The notes under the pieces are model-generated. The model did not search any database, had not been told where the DNA came from, and saw only the letters and a program-made list of their open reading frames with translations. From NCBI RefSeq assembly GCF_012221945.1, contig NZ_CP032549.1, positions 620,001 to 684,000 on the forward strand: a DNA stretch of 64,000 bases. The letters are read 5' to 3'. Numbering within the stretch: position 1 is the stretch's first letter; every line of letters starts with the position of its first letter. Origin of the DNA: Glutamicibacter mishrai (GTDB lineage Bacteria; Actinomycetota; Actinomycetes; Actinomycetales; Micrococcaceae). Below, piece after piece: positions 9,426 through 20,390 of this stretch. A program made the translations under genes and the position numbers.

Positions 9426-9713
9426 TTACTTAGCCTTCTCTACGATCTCAACGAGACGCCAGCGCTTGTCAGCAGACAGCGGGCGGGTCTCAGCGATGAC
9501 AACCAAGTCGCCGATGCCGGCTTCGTTGTTCTCATCGTGAGCCTTGACGTTCTTGTTGCGACGCATGACCTTGCCGTAAAGGGCGTGCTTCACACGGTCC
9601 TCAACGTCAACGACGATGGTCTTCTGCATCTTGTCGGAAACCACGTAACCACGGAGGGTCTTGCGGTCGTTACGCTCGGTAGCGTTATCCACACCGTTCT
9701 CCTTCTCGCTCAT
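9426..9713 (-). CDS. rpsQ: 30S ribosomal protein S17
   Basis: S17 is a primary 16S rRNA-binding protein. The 95-residue product has the core [36 protein letters not shown] and the signature [28 protein letters not shown], after a short charged N-terminus. It overlaps rpmC by one base. It is the last gene of the S10 operon here because a terminator follows. Confidence 0.97.
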   Translation of the reverse strand: MSEKENGVDNATERNDRKTLRGYVVSDKMQKTIVVDVEDRVKHALYGKVMRRNKNVKAHDENNEAGIGDLVVIAETRPLSADKRWRLVEIVEKAK

Positions 9714-9976
9714 TACTTGGATTCCTTCTTGGTTTCTTCAACCGGAACGACGACATCCTGACGAATGCCCAGCTCGCGCTCGCGCAGCACAGTGTAAATG
9801 CGGGCGATATCGCGCTTGATAGCCTTCAGGTTCGCGTTGCTCTCCAGCTGGCCGGTAGCCGACTGGAAGCGCAGGTTGAACAGTTCTGCCTTGGCCTTCT
9901 TCAATTCCTCGTTCAAACGAGCGGTATCGAAGCCGTCCAGGGACTCAATGCTAAGGTCCTTAGAACCGATAGACAT
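9713..9976 (-). CDS. rpmC: 50S ribosomal protein L29
   Basis: L29 lines the polypeptide exit site and helps to dock chaperones. The 87-residue product contains the two-helix core [36 protein letters not shown], followed by a variable charged tail. It lies 2 nt downstream of rplP and overlaps rpsQ. Confidence 0.96.
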   Translation of the reverse strand: MSIGSKDLSIESLDGFDTARLNEELKKAKAELFNLRFQSATGQLESNANLKAIKRDIARIYTVLRERELGIRQDVVVPVEETKKESK

Positions 9977-9978
9977 CC

Positions 9979-10395
9979 CTATTCACCACCTTCACGACGC
10001 ACGATGCGTGCCTTCATTGGCAGCTTGTGGATTGCAAGACGCAATGCCTCTTTAGCTACCTCTTCACTGACGCCACCGAGTTCAAACATGACTCGTCCTG
10101 GCTTGACGTTGGCGACCCACCATTCAGGTGAACCCTTACCGGAACCCATACGGGTTTCAGCAGGCTTCTTGGTCAGCGGACGGTCTGGGTAGATGTTGAT
10201 CCACACCTTACCGCCACGCTTGATGTAACGGGTCATTGCGATACGAGCGGCTTCGATCTGACGGTTAGTCACGTAAGCCGGGGTCAACGCCTGGATACCG
10301 AACTCACCGAAAGCAACGGTGGTTCCGCCCTTGGCAGCACCCGAACGCTTTGGGTGGTGCTGCTTACGGAACTTGACTCGACGTGGGATAAGCAT
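9979..10395 (-). CDS. rplP: 50S ribosomal protein L16
   Basis: L16 organises the A-site region of the large subunit. The 138-residue product starts [15 protein letters not shown] and carries the signature segments [24 protein letters not shown] and [21 protein letters not shown]. It directly abuts the rpsC stop, in the standard order. Confidence 0.97.
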   Translation of the reverse strand: MLIPRRVKFRKQHHPKRSGAAKGGTTVAFGEFGIQALTPAYVTNRQIEAARIAMTRYIKRGGKVWINIYPDRPLTKKPAETRMGSGKGSPEWWVANVKPGRVMFELGGVSEEVAKEALRLAIHKLPMKARIVRREGGE

Positions 10396-11181
10396 TTAAG
10401 CCTCTCCTCCTTCCGCAGCAGGAGCTGCAGCGCCCTTGTTACGGTCGTTACGACGACGGCGTTCGCCGCCACGTGGACGATCGTTGCCACCGCGGCCGCC
10501 GCGAGCTGGAGCAGCAGCAGCCTGCTGTGCAGCCAGTTCCTTGGCGGTTACGTCACCCTTGTAGATCCAAACCTTCACGCCGATACGGCCGAAGGTGGTC
10601 TTGGCTTCGAACTTGCCGAAGTCGATGTTCGCACGCAGGGTGTGCAGCGGCACACGACCTTCGCGGTAGAACTCCTTGCGGGACATTTCTGCACCGCCAA
10701 GACGACCGGAGCACTGAACGCGGATGCCCTTGGCACCAGCGCGCATTGCCGACTGCATTGCCTTCTTCATCGCACGGCGGAAAGCCACGCGGGAAGCAAG
10801 CTGCTCGGCGATGCCCTGGGCGACCAACTGGGCCTCCATGTCAGGGTTCTTGACCTCGAGGATGTTCAGCTGAACCTGCTTCTTGGTGAGCTTTTCCAGC
10901 TCGCCGCGAATACGGTCGGCTTCTGCACCACGGCGACCGATTACGATACCTGGACGTGCAGTGTGGATATCCACACGTACGCGGTCACGGGTGCGTTCGA
11001 TCTCTACGCGGGCGATACCTGCACGGTCCATTCCCTTGGACAGCAGTGCACGGATCTGTACGTCTTCTTTTACGTAGTCCGCGTAACGCTGGCCTGGCTT
11101 GCTGGAATCAGCGAACCAGTGCGAGATGTGGTCAGTGGTGATGCCGAGACGGAAACCGTTCGGATTTACCTTCTGTCCCAT
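10396..11181 (-). CDS. rpsC: 30S ribosomal protein S3
   Basis: S3 forms part of the mRNA entry channel and has helicase-like activity. The 261-residue product starts [14 protein letters not shown], has the KH domain with the [14 protein letters not shown] motif, and the C-terminal domain with [10 protein letters not shown] and [11 protein letters not shown] low-complexity Gly/Arg/Ala-rich tail of about 45 residues follows, as is common in actinobacteria. It directly abuts rplV. Confidence 0.97.
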   Translation of the reverse strand: MGQKVNPNGFRLGITTDHISHWFADSSKPGQRYADYVKEDVQIRALLSKGMDRAGIARVEIERTRDRVRVDIHTARPGIVIGRRGAEADRIRGELEKLTKKQVQLNILEVKNPDMEAQLVAQGIAEQLASRVAFRRAMKKAMQSAMRAGAKGIRVQCSGRLGGAEMSRKEFYREGRVPLHTLRANIDFGKFEAKTTFGRIGVKVWIYKGDVTAKELAAQQAAAAPARGGRGGNDRPRGGERRRRNDRNKGAAAPAAEGGEA

Positions 11182-11544
11182 TTAGTTCTCCCCACCCTTC
11201 TGGGTTGAAACAACCACAGTCACGTGGCTGGTGCGCTTCTTGATCTGGAATGCGCGACCCTGTGCACGCGGCTGGAACCGCTTCATGGTCGGACCCTCGT
11301 CAACAAACGCTTCGCTGATAATCAGCTCGTCCTCATTGAATGCTTCACCTGCGCGGTCCGCGGCGGCACGGGCGTTAGCCACTGCCGATGCGACAACCTT
11401 GTATACCGGCTCCGAAGCTGCCTGTGGGGCAAACTTCAAGATGGCCAGTGCCTCGTTGGTCTGCAGACCACGAACAAGGTTGACGACGCGCCGGGCCTTC
11501 ATAGGCGTTACGCGGATGTGACGCGCAATTGCCTTGGCTTCCAT
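11182..11544 (-). CDS. rplV: 50S ribosomal protein L22
   Basis: L22 lines the peptide exit tunnel, and changes in its hairpin can give macrolide resistance. The 120-residue product starts [26 protein letters not shown] and ends with the tunnel hairpin [25 protein letters not shown]. The frame is open further upstream, but the ATG at 11544 matches the family start, with a ribosome site in the gap to rpsS. Confidence 0.96.
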   Translation of the reverse strand: MEAKAIARHIRVTPMKARRVVNLVRGLQTNEALAILKFAPQAASEPVYKVVASAVANARAAADRAGEAFNEDELIISEAFVDEGPTMKRFQPRAQGRAFQIKKRTSHVTVVVSTQKGGEN

Positions 11545-11603
11545 TGCTATCCTTCTCTCGTCTATCGAAGAAGTGCTAAGCGATACTAGTACCCTTGCGG
11601 GGC

Positions 11604-11885
11604 CTAGCGGCGCTTGCCCTTCTTGTCGTCCTTTACGTGGCCACGGAACGTACGGGTTGGGGCAAACTCTCCGAGCTTGTGTCCAACCATCGATTCGGTG
11701 ACGAACACAGGAATGTGCTTGCGACCGTCGTGTACGGCGATGGTGTGTCCCAGCATGTCCGGGATGATCATCGAACGGCGGGACCACGTCTTGATGACGT
11801 TCTTGGTGCCCTTTTCGTTTTCAGCAACGACCTTCAGGAACAGGTGCTGATCGACGAAGGGGCCTTTCTTCAGGCTGCGTGGCAT
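11604..11885 (-). CDS. rpsS: 30S ribosomal protein S19
   Basis: S19 is in the head of the small subunit near the A site. The 93-residue product has the signature [15 protein letters not shown], the WSRRSMI segment, and [26 protein letters not shown]. It lies between rplB (12 nt upstream) and rplV. Confidence 0.97.
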   Translation of the reverse strand: MPRSLKKGPFVDQHLFLKVVAENEKGTKNVIKTWSRRSMIIPDMLGHTIAVHDGRKHIPVFVTESMVGHKLGEFAPTRTFRGHVKDDKKGKRR

Positions 11886-11897
11886 GTTTCCAGGCTC

Positions 11898-12737
11898 CTA
11901 TCGCTTGTTCTTGCCGGTCTTGCGACGACGCACAATGAGCTTGTCGCTTTCCTTGTTCGGACGACGGGTGCGTCCTTCACGCTTACCGTTAGGGTTGACC
12001 GGGTGACGACCACCGGAGGTCTTACCTTCACCACCACCGTGTGGGTGGTCAACTGGGTTCATGACAACGCCACGAACGGTTGGGCGAACGCCCTTCCAGC
12101 GCATACGGCCAGCCTTACCCCAGTTGATGTTGATCTGCTCAGCGTTGCCAACTTCGCCGATGGTTGCGCGGCAGCGCACATCAACGTTGCGGATTTCGCC
12201 CGAAGGCAAACGCAGCTGAGCGAAGCGGCCCTCACGGGCTACCAGCTGGATCGAAGCACCTGCGGAACGAGCCATCTTGGCGCCGCCACCTGGGCGGAGC
12301 TCCACAGCGTGGATCACGGTACCAACCGGGATGTTACGCAGTGGCAGGTTGTTACCTGGCTTGATGTCAGCGTTTGCGCCGGCCTCAATCTGGTCACCCT
12401 GCTTGAGGTTGTTCGGTGCGATGATGTAGCGCTTGGTGCCATCCACGTAGTGGAGCAGAGCGATACGAGCGGTACGGTTCGGGTCGTACTCGATGTGAGC
12501 GACCTTTGCCGGAACGCCGTCCTTATCGTGACGACGGAAGTCGATAACACGGTAAGCGCGCTTGTGTCCGCCACCCTTGTGTCGGGTGGTGATCTTACCG
12601 GAGTTGTTACGGCCGCCAGTCTTGGTGAGTGGGCGAACCAGCGACTTTTCCGGAGTCGATCGGGTGATTTCTGCGAAGTCGGCTACCGACGAGCCGCGAA
12701 GGCCCGGGGTAGTCGGCTTGTACTTACGAATTCCCAT
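11898..12737 (-). CDS. rplB: 50S ribosomal protein L2
   Basis: L2 is needed for subunit joining and peptidyl transferase activity. The 279-residue product starts [18 protein letters not shown] and contains the signature [23 protein letters not shown], including the conserved His near residue 230 tied to peptide-bond formation, and ends with a basic tail. It has the full family length. Confidence 0.98.
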   Translation of the reverse strand: MGIRKYKPTTPGLRGSSVADFAEITRSTPEKSLVRPLTKTGGRNNSGKITTRHKGGGHKRAYRVIDFRRHDKDGVPAKVAHIEYDPNRTARIALLHYVDGTKRYIIAPNNLKQGDQIEAGANADIKPGNNLPLRNIPVGTVIHAVELRPGGGAKMARSAGASIQLVAREGRFAQLRLPSGEIRNVDVRCRATIGEVGNAEQININWGKAGRMRWKGVRPTVRGVVMNPVDHPHGGGEGKTSGGRHPVNPNGKREGRTRRPNKESDKLIVRRRKTGKNKR

Positions 12738-12770
12738 TTATTTTCTATTCCTCGTTAAAGTGGTCTCCGC

Positions 12771-13073
12771 TTAGGAAAGCGGACCGCCGAAGATGTCAAT
12801 CGAGCCTTCCTTCAGGGTGATGATGGCACGCTTGGTGTTCTTGCGTGCACCCCACCCGAAGCGGGTGCGCTTGCGCTTACCGGCTCGGTTGATGGTGTTT
12901 ACGGAGTCAACCTTGACGTTGAAGATAGCTTCAACGGCGTACTTGATTTCCGTCTTGTTGGAGCCCGGTGCCACCTCGAAGGTGTACTGACCTTGATCGA
13001 TCAGACCGTAGCTCTTTTCCGATACGACTGGTGCGATGACCACGTCGTGTGGAGCCTTGGAGTTGATGCTCAC
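12771..13073 (-). CDS. rplW: 50S ribosomal protein L23
   Basis: L23 sits at the exit-tunnel mouth and docks trigger factor and SRP. The 100-residue product shows the family pattern [46 protein letters not shown], and [15 protein letters not shown]. It overlaps the rplD stop by 4 nt. Confidence 0.97.
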   Translation of the reverse strand: MSINSKAPHDVVIAPVVSEKSYGLIDQGQYTFEVAPGSNKTEIKYAVEAIFNVKVDSVNTINRAGKRKRTRFGWGARKNTKRAIITLKEGSIDIFGGPLS

Positions 13074-13672
13074 TTGGCTTCCTCCTTCTGGACCAGGGCA
13101 TCGAAGGCAGCCTTGGTGAAGACTACGTCATCCGAAACCAGAACATCGTAGGTGTTCAGCTGGTCGACGTACAGAACGTGCACAAGGTCGAGGTTGCGAA
13201 CCGAAAGGGCTGCAACATCGTTGGCGCGATCGATGACGACAAGCAGGTTCTTGCGCTCGGTGAGCGAACGCAAGGTAGCCAGAGCTTCCTTGGTCGATGG
13301 GGTTTCCCCTGCAACCAAGTTCTCAATCACGTGAACGCGACCGAAGCGTGCGCGATCAGACAAAGCGCCGCGCAGTGCAGCAGCCTTCATCTTCTTCGGG
13401 GTACGCTGCGAGTAATCACGTGGGGTTGGACCGTGGACAATGCCACCGCCGGTCATGTGAGGAGCACGGATCGAACCCTGACGAGCGCGGCCGGTACCCT
13501 TCTGCTTGAACGGCTTGCGACCTGCACCCGAAACCTCGGAGCGGTCCTTGGTCTTGTGGGTACCCTGGCGGGCAGCAGCAAGCTGTGCAACGACAACCTG
13601 GTGCAGCAGCGGGACGTTGGTCTGTACGTCGAAGATCTCTGCAGGCAGTTCGACGTTAAGTGCCTTAGTCAT
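13070..13672 (-). CDS. rplD: 50S ribosomal protein L4
   Basis: L4 contributes to the exit tunnel and, in E. coli, represses the S10 operon. The 200-residue product has the tunnel loop [32 protein letters not shown] near residues 51-83 and the Rossmann-like body with [18 protein letters not shown]. It overlaps rplW by 4 nt and follows rplC by 4 nt. Confidence 0.97.
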   Translation of the reverse strand: MTKALNVELPAEIFDVQTNVPLLHQVVVAQLAAARQGTHKTKDRSEVSGAGRKPFKQKGTGRARQGSIRAPHMTGGGIVHGPTPRDYSQRTPKKMKAAALRGALSDRARFGRVHVIENLVAGETPSTKEALATLRSLTERKNLLVVIDRANDVAALSVRNLDLVHVLYVDQLNTYDVLVSDDVVFTKAAFDALVQKEEAK

Positions 13673-13676
13673 TTAC

Positions 13677-14327
13677 TTATGCTCCCTTCACGGCGTTGCG
13701 TACGAGAACGACGCGGCCGCGGGCGCCTGGAACGGCACCCTTGATCAGCAGGAGGTTCTTCTCAGCGTCGATAGCGTGAATGGTCAGGTTCTGAGTGGTA
13801 ACACGCTCAGCACCCATGCGACCAGCCATCTTCTGTCCACGGAAAACGCGACCTGGGGTCGATGCGCCGCCGATGGAACCTGGCTTGCGGTGGTTCTTGT
13901 GAGCACCGTGCGATGCGCCAACACCGGAGAAGTTGTGGCGCTTCATCACACCGGCGAAGCCCTTACCCTTGGAGGTGCCAACGACGTCGACCTTCTGGCC
14001 GGCTTCGAAGAGCTCCACGGAAAGTTCCTGGCCAGCGGTGTACTCGGCAGCGTCTGCGGTGCGCAGTTCTACCAAGTGACGACGTGGGGTGACGCCTGCA
14101 GCCTCGAAGTGACCAGCCAGTGGCTTGGTGACCTTGCGAGGATCGATCTGGCCGTAGCCGATCTGAACTGCGGTGTAGCCATCGCGCTCTTCGTTGATGA
14201 GCTTGGTGACAACGTTGCTATCAGCCTGCACGACGGTGACAGGGATCAGGTTGTTGTTCGAATCCCAAACCTGGGTCATGCCGAGCTTCGTGCCCAGCAG
14301 GCCCTTGAAATTACGGGTTGCGGTCAT
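13677..14327 (-). CDS. rplC: 50S ribosomal protein L3
   Basis: L3 is an assembly initiator reaching into the peptidyl-transferase centre. The 216-residue product starts with a [14 protein letters not shown] motif and contains the signature [35 protein letters not shown], ending in [22 protein letters not shown]. It is the second gene of the S10 operon. Confidence 0.97.
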   Translation of the reverse strand: MTATRNFKGLLGTKLGMTQVWDSNNNLIPVTVVQADSNVVTKLINEERDGYTAVQIGYGQIDPRKVTKPLAGHFEAAGVTPRRHLVELRTADAAEYTAGQELSVELFEAGQKVDVVGTSKGKGFAGVMKRHNFSGVGASHGAHKNHRKPGSIGGASTPGRVFRGQKMAGRMGAERVTTQNLTIHAIDAEKNLLLIKGAVPGARGRVVLVRNAVKGA

Positions 14328-14347
14328 AGTTTTCTCGCCACCTCCCC

Positions 14348-14656
14348 TTAAAGCTTGATTTCGATGTTGACATCCGCTGGCAGGTCGAGACGCATCAGCG
14401 AATCAACAGCCTTCGGGGTCGGATCGACGATGTCGATCAGACGCTTGTGCGTGCGCATTTCGAAGTGCTCACGGCTGTCCTTGTACTTGTGTGGCGAACG
14501 GATAACGCAGTACACGTTCTTTTCCGTTGGCAGCGGCACTGGGCCGACTACGGTTGCGCCTGCGCGCGTGACCGTCTCAACGATCTTCCGGGCCGAAACG
14601 TCAATGACCTCGTGGTCATACGACTTCAGCCGGATGCGGATTTTCTGTCCCGCCAT
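14348..14656 (-). CDS. rpsJ: 30S ribosomal protein S10
   Basis: S10 is in the small-subunit head and also acts with NusB in antitermination. The 102-residue product starts [19 protein letters not shown] and has the signature [43 protein letters not shown]. The open frame extends 24 codons further, but the ATG at 14656 matches the family, with an AAGAGG ribosome site upstream. It is the first gene of the S10 operon, preceded by a structured leader. Confidence 0.97.
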   Translation of the reverse strand: MAGQKIRIRLKSYDHEVIDVSARKIVETVTRAGATVVGPVPLPTEKNVYCVIRSPHKYKDSREHFEMRTHKRLIDIVDPTPKAVDSLMRLDLPADVNIEIKL

Positions 14657-15077
14657 GGCGTCATGCCTCTTTCTGTTAGCACTATCTAAGATTGCTGTGC
14701 CTATATACGGGTTCTTGCGAACCGGCACGCCTTACGCTGCGACTGAATCCGGATCAGATCCGGGTTCCTCACCCGCAGGAGGCTCCGACCCCCGAACTCG
14801 GGCGTGTCGCGAAGTTTTCAGTCGCGACAAGACCGCAAAGTTTTCACTTTATCGAAGGCCTTATAATTTGAAGCAGTTGTATCGATCCCGAACCACAGGC
14901 ATTATCCTGCGTGAGAGCCGATCCCGGTTGTTCAAATCAGATTCGATTACCCCAGCAATGGGGATCGAGTTGCAATCAAGCAACTTATCCAGTCTGACAG
15001 GTCGGCAACGATCGTGCAAATCTTTTATGGGCTTCCTGCCCCGTGATCTTGACCTCACCGTCCTGCCAGGACTGCTT
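14657..15077 (-). promoter_or_regulatory. Structured S10 operon leader / intergenic region
   Basis: This 421-nt gap holds no visible gene. It contains several dyads: TGTCGCG with CGCGACA at 14805-14829, CCCGA-AC-TCGGG at 14791-14802, a 23-bp near-palindrome centred at 14756 (CCGGATC-A-GATCCGG core, 14745-14767), and CCCCA-GCAA-TGGGG near 14952-14964. The last could end the transcript of the upstream membrane-protein gene; the others lie within the probable S10 5' leader. I could not assign a firm promoter. Confidence 0.45.
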
Positions 15078-18000
15078 CTAGTGCTGATCGGGCTCGCTCG
15101 GATCCGCCGGTGGCCACTGATCCGACTGCTGTGCCGGCGGCTGCATTGGCTGTTGCCAAGGCAATCGCGGCGGGCCCTGCTGGATCACCGGCGGCGCGGA
15201 GTCTTGCGGTTCAGGCGCTGACGGGCCAGCCTTGTCGACCTTCACGAGCTTGTAGACCGCGGCAATGATCAGTCCCAGGCCGATGAGCACCAGCCAGACG
15301 AAGACCAGTTCGCGCAGGAACCAGATCACCGAGAGGCTGATGGCGATGGCGCCCCACCAGATGAACAGCCGATCCCCCAGTTTCAGCCCCCAGGCAATCA
15401 GGCAACCGAAGAAGACCAGCCCCATCACCTGCGTGAGCACGTTGGAGTCGATCAAGGACGCGAACAGGGTCATGGTCCCGGCCACGGAGGCGGCCACCAG
15501 GTAGATCTTCGCCAGCGATCGGTGCACCCGGATATTGCGCCAGATCACCAGGATCACTGCGACCACGGTGAAGTAGGCCATCATGCTGCTGAACTGCGGC
15601 GCATCTATCACCCGCGCATAGGTGATCAGCGACAGGACTGAAGCGAGGAAGATCAAGCCATCCACCGCATAGGGCACTGCAGCGGGCGGCAGTTCGAAGT
15701 AGCGGCAGAGCAGGGCCACACCGAAGATCAGTGCCGATCCCCCGATGATGTGCCAGTTTGCCGTGCCATAGCTATGGGCGATGCAGCCAGCCAGCAAGAG
15801 CGCCAGCAACATGGCCGCGAAGTAGATCCGCGAGGCACCGCCAACCGGGTCTTCATGGCGATAGGTGAAGGCTGGATAGCCGGGGGTTGGATCCTTCATC
15901 CGTCCATGGACCATGGAGATCAGATAGAGCAGGACTCCGGTGCCGATCATTGCCCACGCGACATCCATCGATTCCAGCCAGCGTGATCCACCGATGTCTC
16001 GGGCTTTCATCACGGCCCGGGTGATCGCCCATGCGAGCAACAGCGAAGCGCCCGCCGAGTACCAAGCGCTACGGCGGGTATGCACCATCATGATCATCGC
16101 CGACGCGATCAGCGCCAGGGCCACGACCGCCCACCACGTCTGTTGCTGCCACGCAGCTGCCAATACGGCAGGCAAGAAGATGGCCAAGCCTATGGCCGTG
16201 GAGTACCTGCGGTTCCCGCGCAGTTTCCATTCAAGGGCCATGGCCGCCAGCGCCATCACCAATAGCAGAATCGCCGCTGCTTCTTCGCTCCACCAGCGCG
16301 CACGGATCCATCCGGTGTCATCGGCCAGCTGTTGCCCTTGGACGCCGATCACGAGGATCAACGACAGGATTGGCGCGAAAAGGTAATACTGCCGCTCGAC
16401 ACCTTCCAGCTCGATATCAGCCCAGTAGGCCATGATCCCGTGGACCGCGAAGCACAGAGCGGCCAACAGGATGACACCACGGTCATAGCCACCTGCGACT
16501 TGCGCGTAGGCGGCGGTGGCCAGCGGGATGCCGATCAGCAGGACGATGGCAATCCAGCGCAGTTCCTTGCGCAGCGGCTGGTTCTTGCGGATATTGCGTG
16601 CCAGCCGGACAAGTTGCGGGATGCTCACTGAGACGAGCAGGAGCGCGAATCGTCCGTGCAGATCAAAGTCCATGCCCTGGGCGAACCACCACACCATGGA
16701 ACTGAAGAGCACCTGGGCCAAGGTGGCGTAGATGATCTTCCATTCCCTGCTGTTGTTCCGCCGCAGCTTCAGCAAAAACGTCGCCATGACCGCTGCACCG
16801 ATGACAAGTGCGAAGATCCACCTTTGATGTTCCAAGCTCAACATATAGAACAGCAGCAGGGCAACGGCTTCACCGGCCCTGATTGCCTGTGCTGCCGGGA
16901 CCGGCATGTCAGGAAGGCCCTTGACGCGCAAGGAAGTGATCATCACCAATGCGGTGGTGGCCACAGTGGTAATCATGAACCAGGTGAAGGCTTCCAGTCC
17001 AATGAATTCGACGGGGCTCTGGAGGTAGCGCTCCTTGCCGGCCAGGATCCTGAGGTAGCACAGGGAACCGACGGCGATGAGCACCGTGGCACCCGCTCTC
17101 GCCAAAGCATGTGCCTGCGCCGTGCCCTTGCCGTTCAGTTGTTGATGCCTGAGGCCGAAAGCCCACAGCGCCAGCGCCATCACCAGGACAGTGATGAGCG
17201 TGGCTGTGGCGGCCGCCGTCCCAGATGCGCCGTCTTGCAATTCATGGATCGAGGCGCCGATAACTCCTGCGCCGATCAGCAGCAGGGCCCAACGCACGTG
17301 TCCGTAGAGCAGGCGGTAGATTCCCTGTGCGCGGTGGTGGTCGACTGACATCAAGGCGATGGCCACGGCGAATACGGCCAGCGGGCGCCAGTTGTGGTGC
17401 TGCAGATCCAGCAGGGCAATCAGTGGCAGGACGGCAATTACCGCGGTTTCCGCCCTGGTTGCGCGGAAGATCCCGAAGAGGCACAGCAGGGCGAAGAGCG
17501 GGGCGGCAACATAGCTGAGCGCGAAGGAATGGCGCTCATCAGCAAGGAAGTAGGCTCCGCTCATGGACACCAGGCCTAGCCCCCACAGCACGCAACGCTC
17601 GAGGCTTACAAACTGGCGGGCCAGTCCCATGCGCCGTTGATAGGCCGTGGAGTAGGCCAACACAGCGACCGCCTGCAGAGCAAAGGCGTAGGACAGGACC
17701 AAGGCAGTTGTTGAGCCGACAAATCCCAGGTAGCTACAGCCCGCCCAGATCATCAGCATGAAGGTCACTCGGGCCGCGAAGAATCGAGTCAATCGCAGAT
17801 TGCCCAAGAGCCTCATGCTCAGCAAGAGCTGCGCAGTGAGCAGGGCGAAGATCCAGAAGAATTCGCGGCTTCCCAGCGATTCGATCAGCAGCCCGGAGAG
17901 GACCACAACGAAGATCGGCAGGAGCTGCGCGGTGCCGAGGATTGCTTGGAAGAAGATGGAGTCCTTGACTCGTTGGCTGTGCACCGCGAGGAGCATCAAT

Positions 18001-18881
18001 ACGATGGAGAGAACCACGAGAATGAGCATGTAATTCAGGACCCCGCGCTGCATCGTGGCAGCAGATGCCATGCCGGTGCTGACTAGGATCAGCACAGCGA
18101 TCCATGAGAGGACTCGGGACTTGAGCTTCACAGTGGCATAGCCGACGGCCAGGGTTCCGATGGCGGAGAAGACCAGCCAGGTGACGGGCCCTGAAATGTC
18201 CAGCGTGTTGTACGTGGCGATGGCACTCAGGGGCAGCAGCGCCAGGCCGGTTCCAGCGAAGGCGGCGCCAGCTGGACGCAATGATGGCTTCACCGCGTAG
18301 GTAATCAAGCCACCGGCATAGAAGGCGGCGACCAAGATGATGAAGGCGACGACTTTGGCGACCGGCGGCAGGGCAAAGCTCAGGAAGAGCGCACCGGCAG
18401 CCACGATCATCAGCGCTGCGACGTACAGGGTGATGTTGATATTGCGCAGTTCGCGTTCGCGCTTGGTCAATACCTTGACGGGCTTGGGCGGCACAACGGG
18501 ACGGGCCACTGGTGGCAGCGGGTTTCCTGCCTGGGCTGGTCGCTGCTGGGCATAGATTTGCCCGGCGGCCGTCAGGTTCCCGTTGGCAGGCTGGGCTGGG
18601 GTGGCGTAGCCCGGCCACTGATGCGGGCCCGATGCCTCGGGCTGCGGCATGGCCGGCTCTTGGGAAACAGCTGGCGACTGCTGTTCTGTTGGCGGCGCTT
18701 GAGCTTGCGGTCCGGTACGGCGCAGATATGCAGTGGCGGCTTCATAGCCTTCTTGCCACGCTTCACGCAGTCGTTCCGGGGTCGGCTCAGAACGTTGCCC
18801 GGGCTGGTTCCGTCCCATGGAGTGCCCTAAGAAATAGGCGCCGACGATCAGCAGGACAAGGACAACGATCAACCCGGTCAT
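15078..18881 (-). CDS. Very large polytopic membrane protein of unknown function
   Basis: I do not recognise a named family. The roughly 1267-residue product begins with one hydrophobic segment (residues 1-21), then a Pro/Gln/Ala-rich soluble linker of about 100 residues. From the KRERELRNINITLYV segment onward it is almost entirely successive hydrophobic stretches, of the order of 30 or more. It ends with a short Pro/Gln-rich cytoplasmic-looking tail. No ATP-binding or catalytic motif is visible. The ATG at 18881 is preferred because a GGGGAG ribosome site lies 8 nt upstream; a GTG three codons earlier overlaps that site. It lies alone between the tuf terminator and the S10 operon, on the same strand. 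Confidence 0.85.
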   Translation of the reverse strand: MTGLIVVLVLLIVGAYFLGHSMGRNQPGQRSEPTPERLREAWQEGYEAATAYLRRTGPQAQAPPTEQQSPAVSQEPAMPQPEASGPHQWPGYATPAQPANGNLTAAGQIYAQQRPAQAGNPLPPVARPVVPPKPVKVLTKRERELRNINITLYVAALMIVAAGALFLSFALPPVAKVVAFIILVAAFYAGGLITYAVKPSLRPAGAAFAGTGLALLPLSAIATYNTLDISGPVTWLVFSAIGTLAVGYATVKLKSRVLSWIAVLILVSTGMASAATMQRGVLNYMLILVVLSIVLMLLAVHSQRVKDSIFFQAILGTAQLLPIFVVVLSGLLIESLGSREFFWIFALLTAQLLLSMRLLGNLRLTRFFAARVTFMLMIWAGCSYLGFVGSTTALVLSYAFALQAVAVLAYSTAYQRRMGLARQFVSLERCVLWGLGLVSMSGAYFLADERHSFALSYVAAPLFALLCLFGIFRATRAETAVIAVLPLIALLDLQHHNWRPLAVFAVAIALMSVDHHRAQGIYRLLYGHVRWALLLIGAGVIGASIHELQDGASGTAAATATLITVLVMALALWAFGLRHQQLNGKGTAQAHALARAGATVLIAVGSLCYLRILAGKERYLQSPVEFIGLEAFTWFMITTVATTALVMITSLRVKGLPDMPVPAAQAIRAGEAVALLLFYMLSLEHQRWIFALVIGAAVMATFLLKLRRNNSREWKIIYATLAQVLFSSMVWWFAQGMDFDLHGRFALLLVSVSIPQLVRLARNIRKNQPLRKELRWIAIVLLIGIPLATAAYAQVAGGYDRGVILLAALCFAVHGIMAYWADIELEGVERQYYLFAPILSLILVIGVQGQQLADDTGWIRARWWSEEAAAILLLVMALAAMALEWKLRGNRRYSTAIGLAIFLPAVLAAAWQQQTWWAVVALALIASAMIMMVHTRRSAWYSAGASLLLAWAITRAVMKARDIGGSRWLESMDVAWAMIGTGVLLYLISMVHGRMKDPTPGYPAFTYRHEDPVGGASRIYFAAMLLALLLAGCIAHSYGTANWHIIGGSALIFGVALLCRYFELPPAAVPYAVDGLIFLASVLSLITYARVIDAPQFSSMMAYFTVVAVILVIWRNIRVHRSLAKIYLVAASVAGTMTLFASLIDSNVLTQVMGLVFFGCLIAWGLKLGDRLFIWWGAIAISLSVIWFLRELVFVWLVLIGLGLIIAAVYKLVKVDKAGPSAPEPQDSAPPVIQQGPPRLPWQQPMQPPAQQSDQWPPADPSEPDQH

Positions 18882-18968
18882 TAGAGCCACTCCCCTAGTG
18901 AAATTTCAGTGCGCCTTCCAATTAGACCACCTTATTGAAATACTCACTAGTTCGAGTTGCATGTTAAG

Positions 18969-19004
18969 TAAAAAAATCCCCCAGCACTGTAATAGTGCTG
19001 GGGG
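18969..19004 (-). terminator. Intrinsic terminator of tuf
   Basis: Perfect 11-bp arms CCCCCAGCACT (18978-18988) and AGTGCTGGGGG (18994-19004) enclose a 5-nt loop and are followed on the minus strand by seven T residues. It lies 40 nt past the tuf stop and is a textbook rho-independent terminator. Confidence 0.95.
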
Positions 19005-19044
19005 AATTCTCAGATCTCTATGGATCTAAATCATCAAGTAATGA

Positions 19045-20235
19045 CTACTTGGTGATCGAGGTGACCTTGCCCGAACCAACGGTGCGGCCGCCTTCGCGAA
19101 TTGCGAAGCCGAGGCCCTCTTCCATAGCGATTGGCTGGATCAGCTCAACCGACATTTCGGTGTTGTCGCCAGGCATAACCATTTCGGTGCCCTCTGGAAG
19201 GGTGATAACGCCGGTAACGTCGGTGGTGCGGAAGTAGAACTGCGGACGGTAGTTCGAGTAGAACGGGTTGTGACGTCCGCCTTCGTCCTTCGACAGGATG
19301 TAGACGTTAGCTTCGAAGTTGGTGTGTGGGGTGATGGAGCCTGGGGCTACAACAACCTGGCCACGCTCAACGTCGTCGCGCTTCAGACCGCGAAGCAGCA
19401 GACCACAGTTCTCGCCTGCCCATGCTTCGTCGAGCTGCTTGTGGAACATCTCGATACCGGTAACGGTGGTCTTCTGGATTGGGCGGATGCCAACAATCTC
19501 AACTTCCGAGTTGATGGCAAGGGTGCCACGCTCGGCGCGACCGGTAACAACGGTACCGCGACCGGTGATGGTGAAGACATCCTCGATAGGCATCAGGAAT
19601 GGCTTGTCACGGTCACGTACTGGGTCTGGAATGAAGGTGTCAACAGCTTCCATCAGTTCCTCAACAGCTGCAACCCACTTCTCGTCGCCTTCCAGAGCCT
19701 TCAGGCCGGAAACGCGAACAACTGGTGCGTCGTCGCCATCGAAGCCCTGGGAGGACAGAAGTTCGCGAACTTCCATCTCCACGAGCTCGAGCAGCTCTTC
19801 GTCATCAACCATGTCCGACTTGTTCAGTGCGACCATCAGGGTAGGAACACCAACCTGGCGGGCCAGCAGAACGTGCTCGCGGGTCTGAGCCATTGGACCA
19901 TCGGTAGCAGCAACCACGAGGATTGCGCCGTCCATCTGAGCAGCACCGGTGATCATGTTCTTGACATAGTCAGCGTGGCCTGGAGCGTCAACGTGTGCGT
20001 AGTGACGCTTTTCGGTCTGGTACTCGATGTGCGAGATATTGATGGTAATACCGCGCTGGCGCTCTTCTGGAGCCGAGTCGATGTTAGCGAAGTCGCGCTT
20101 TTCGTTCAGGTCTGGGTACTTGTCAGCCAGAACCTTGGAGATAGCTGCGGTCAGAGTGGTCTTACCGTGGTCAACGTGACCGATGGTACCAATGTTGACG
20201 TGCGGCTTGTTGCGCTCGAACTTTGCCTTTGCCAC
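19045..20235 (-). CDS. tuf: Elongation factor Tu
   Basis: EF-Tu carries aminoacyl-tRNA to the ribosomal A site in a GTP-dependent way. The 396-residue product has the GTPase motifs GHVDHGKTT (near residue 18), DAPGHADY, and NKSD, and the domain 2/3 segments including [16 protein letters not shown]. Its start is GTG. It is the last gene of the str group, 241 nt after fusA, and a strong terminator follows. A TAGACT hexamer at 20303-20308 on the minus strand may serve as the -10 of an own promoter. Confidence 0.98.
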   Translation of the reverse strand: MAKAKFERNKPHVNIGTIGHVDHGKTTLTAAISKVLADKYPDLNEKRDFANIDSAPEERQRGITINISHIEYQTEKRHYAHVDAPGHADYVKNMITGAAQMDGAILVVAATDGPMAQTREHVLLARQVGVPTLMVALNKSDMVDDEELLELVEMEVRELLSSQGFDGDDAPVVRVSGLKALEGDEKWVAAVEELMEAVDTFIPDPVRDRDKPFLMPIEDVFTITGRGTVVTGRAERGTLAINSEVEIVGIRPIQKTTVTGIEMFHKQLDEAWAGENCGLLLRGLKRDDVERGQVVVAPGSITPHTNFEANVYILSKDEGGRHNPFYSNYRPQFYFRTTDVTGVITLPEGTEMVMPGDNTEMSVELIQPIAMEEGLGFAIREGGRTVGSGKVTSITK

Positions 20236-20390
20236 AAGTTCCTCCTAGAAACATTTACAGAAGACTTTTTTCGTCTGCGCGGTTCGCAAACGAACTTCAA
20301 ACAGTCTACTGGGGGCGTTGATAATTTTGGAAATTTCGGTCCTCTGCGGGCCCTGCATGTGATGCAAATCCCTCGTTGGCCGTTTGCGGG

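Noticed and set aside
17734..18618. Alternate frame of about 294 codons inside the giant membrane protein
   Set aside because: It lies on the same strand in another frame, Arg/Pro-rich, typical of a high-GC frame shadow.
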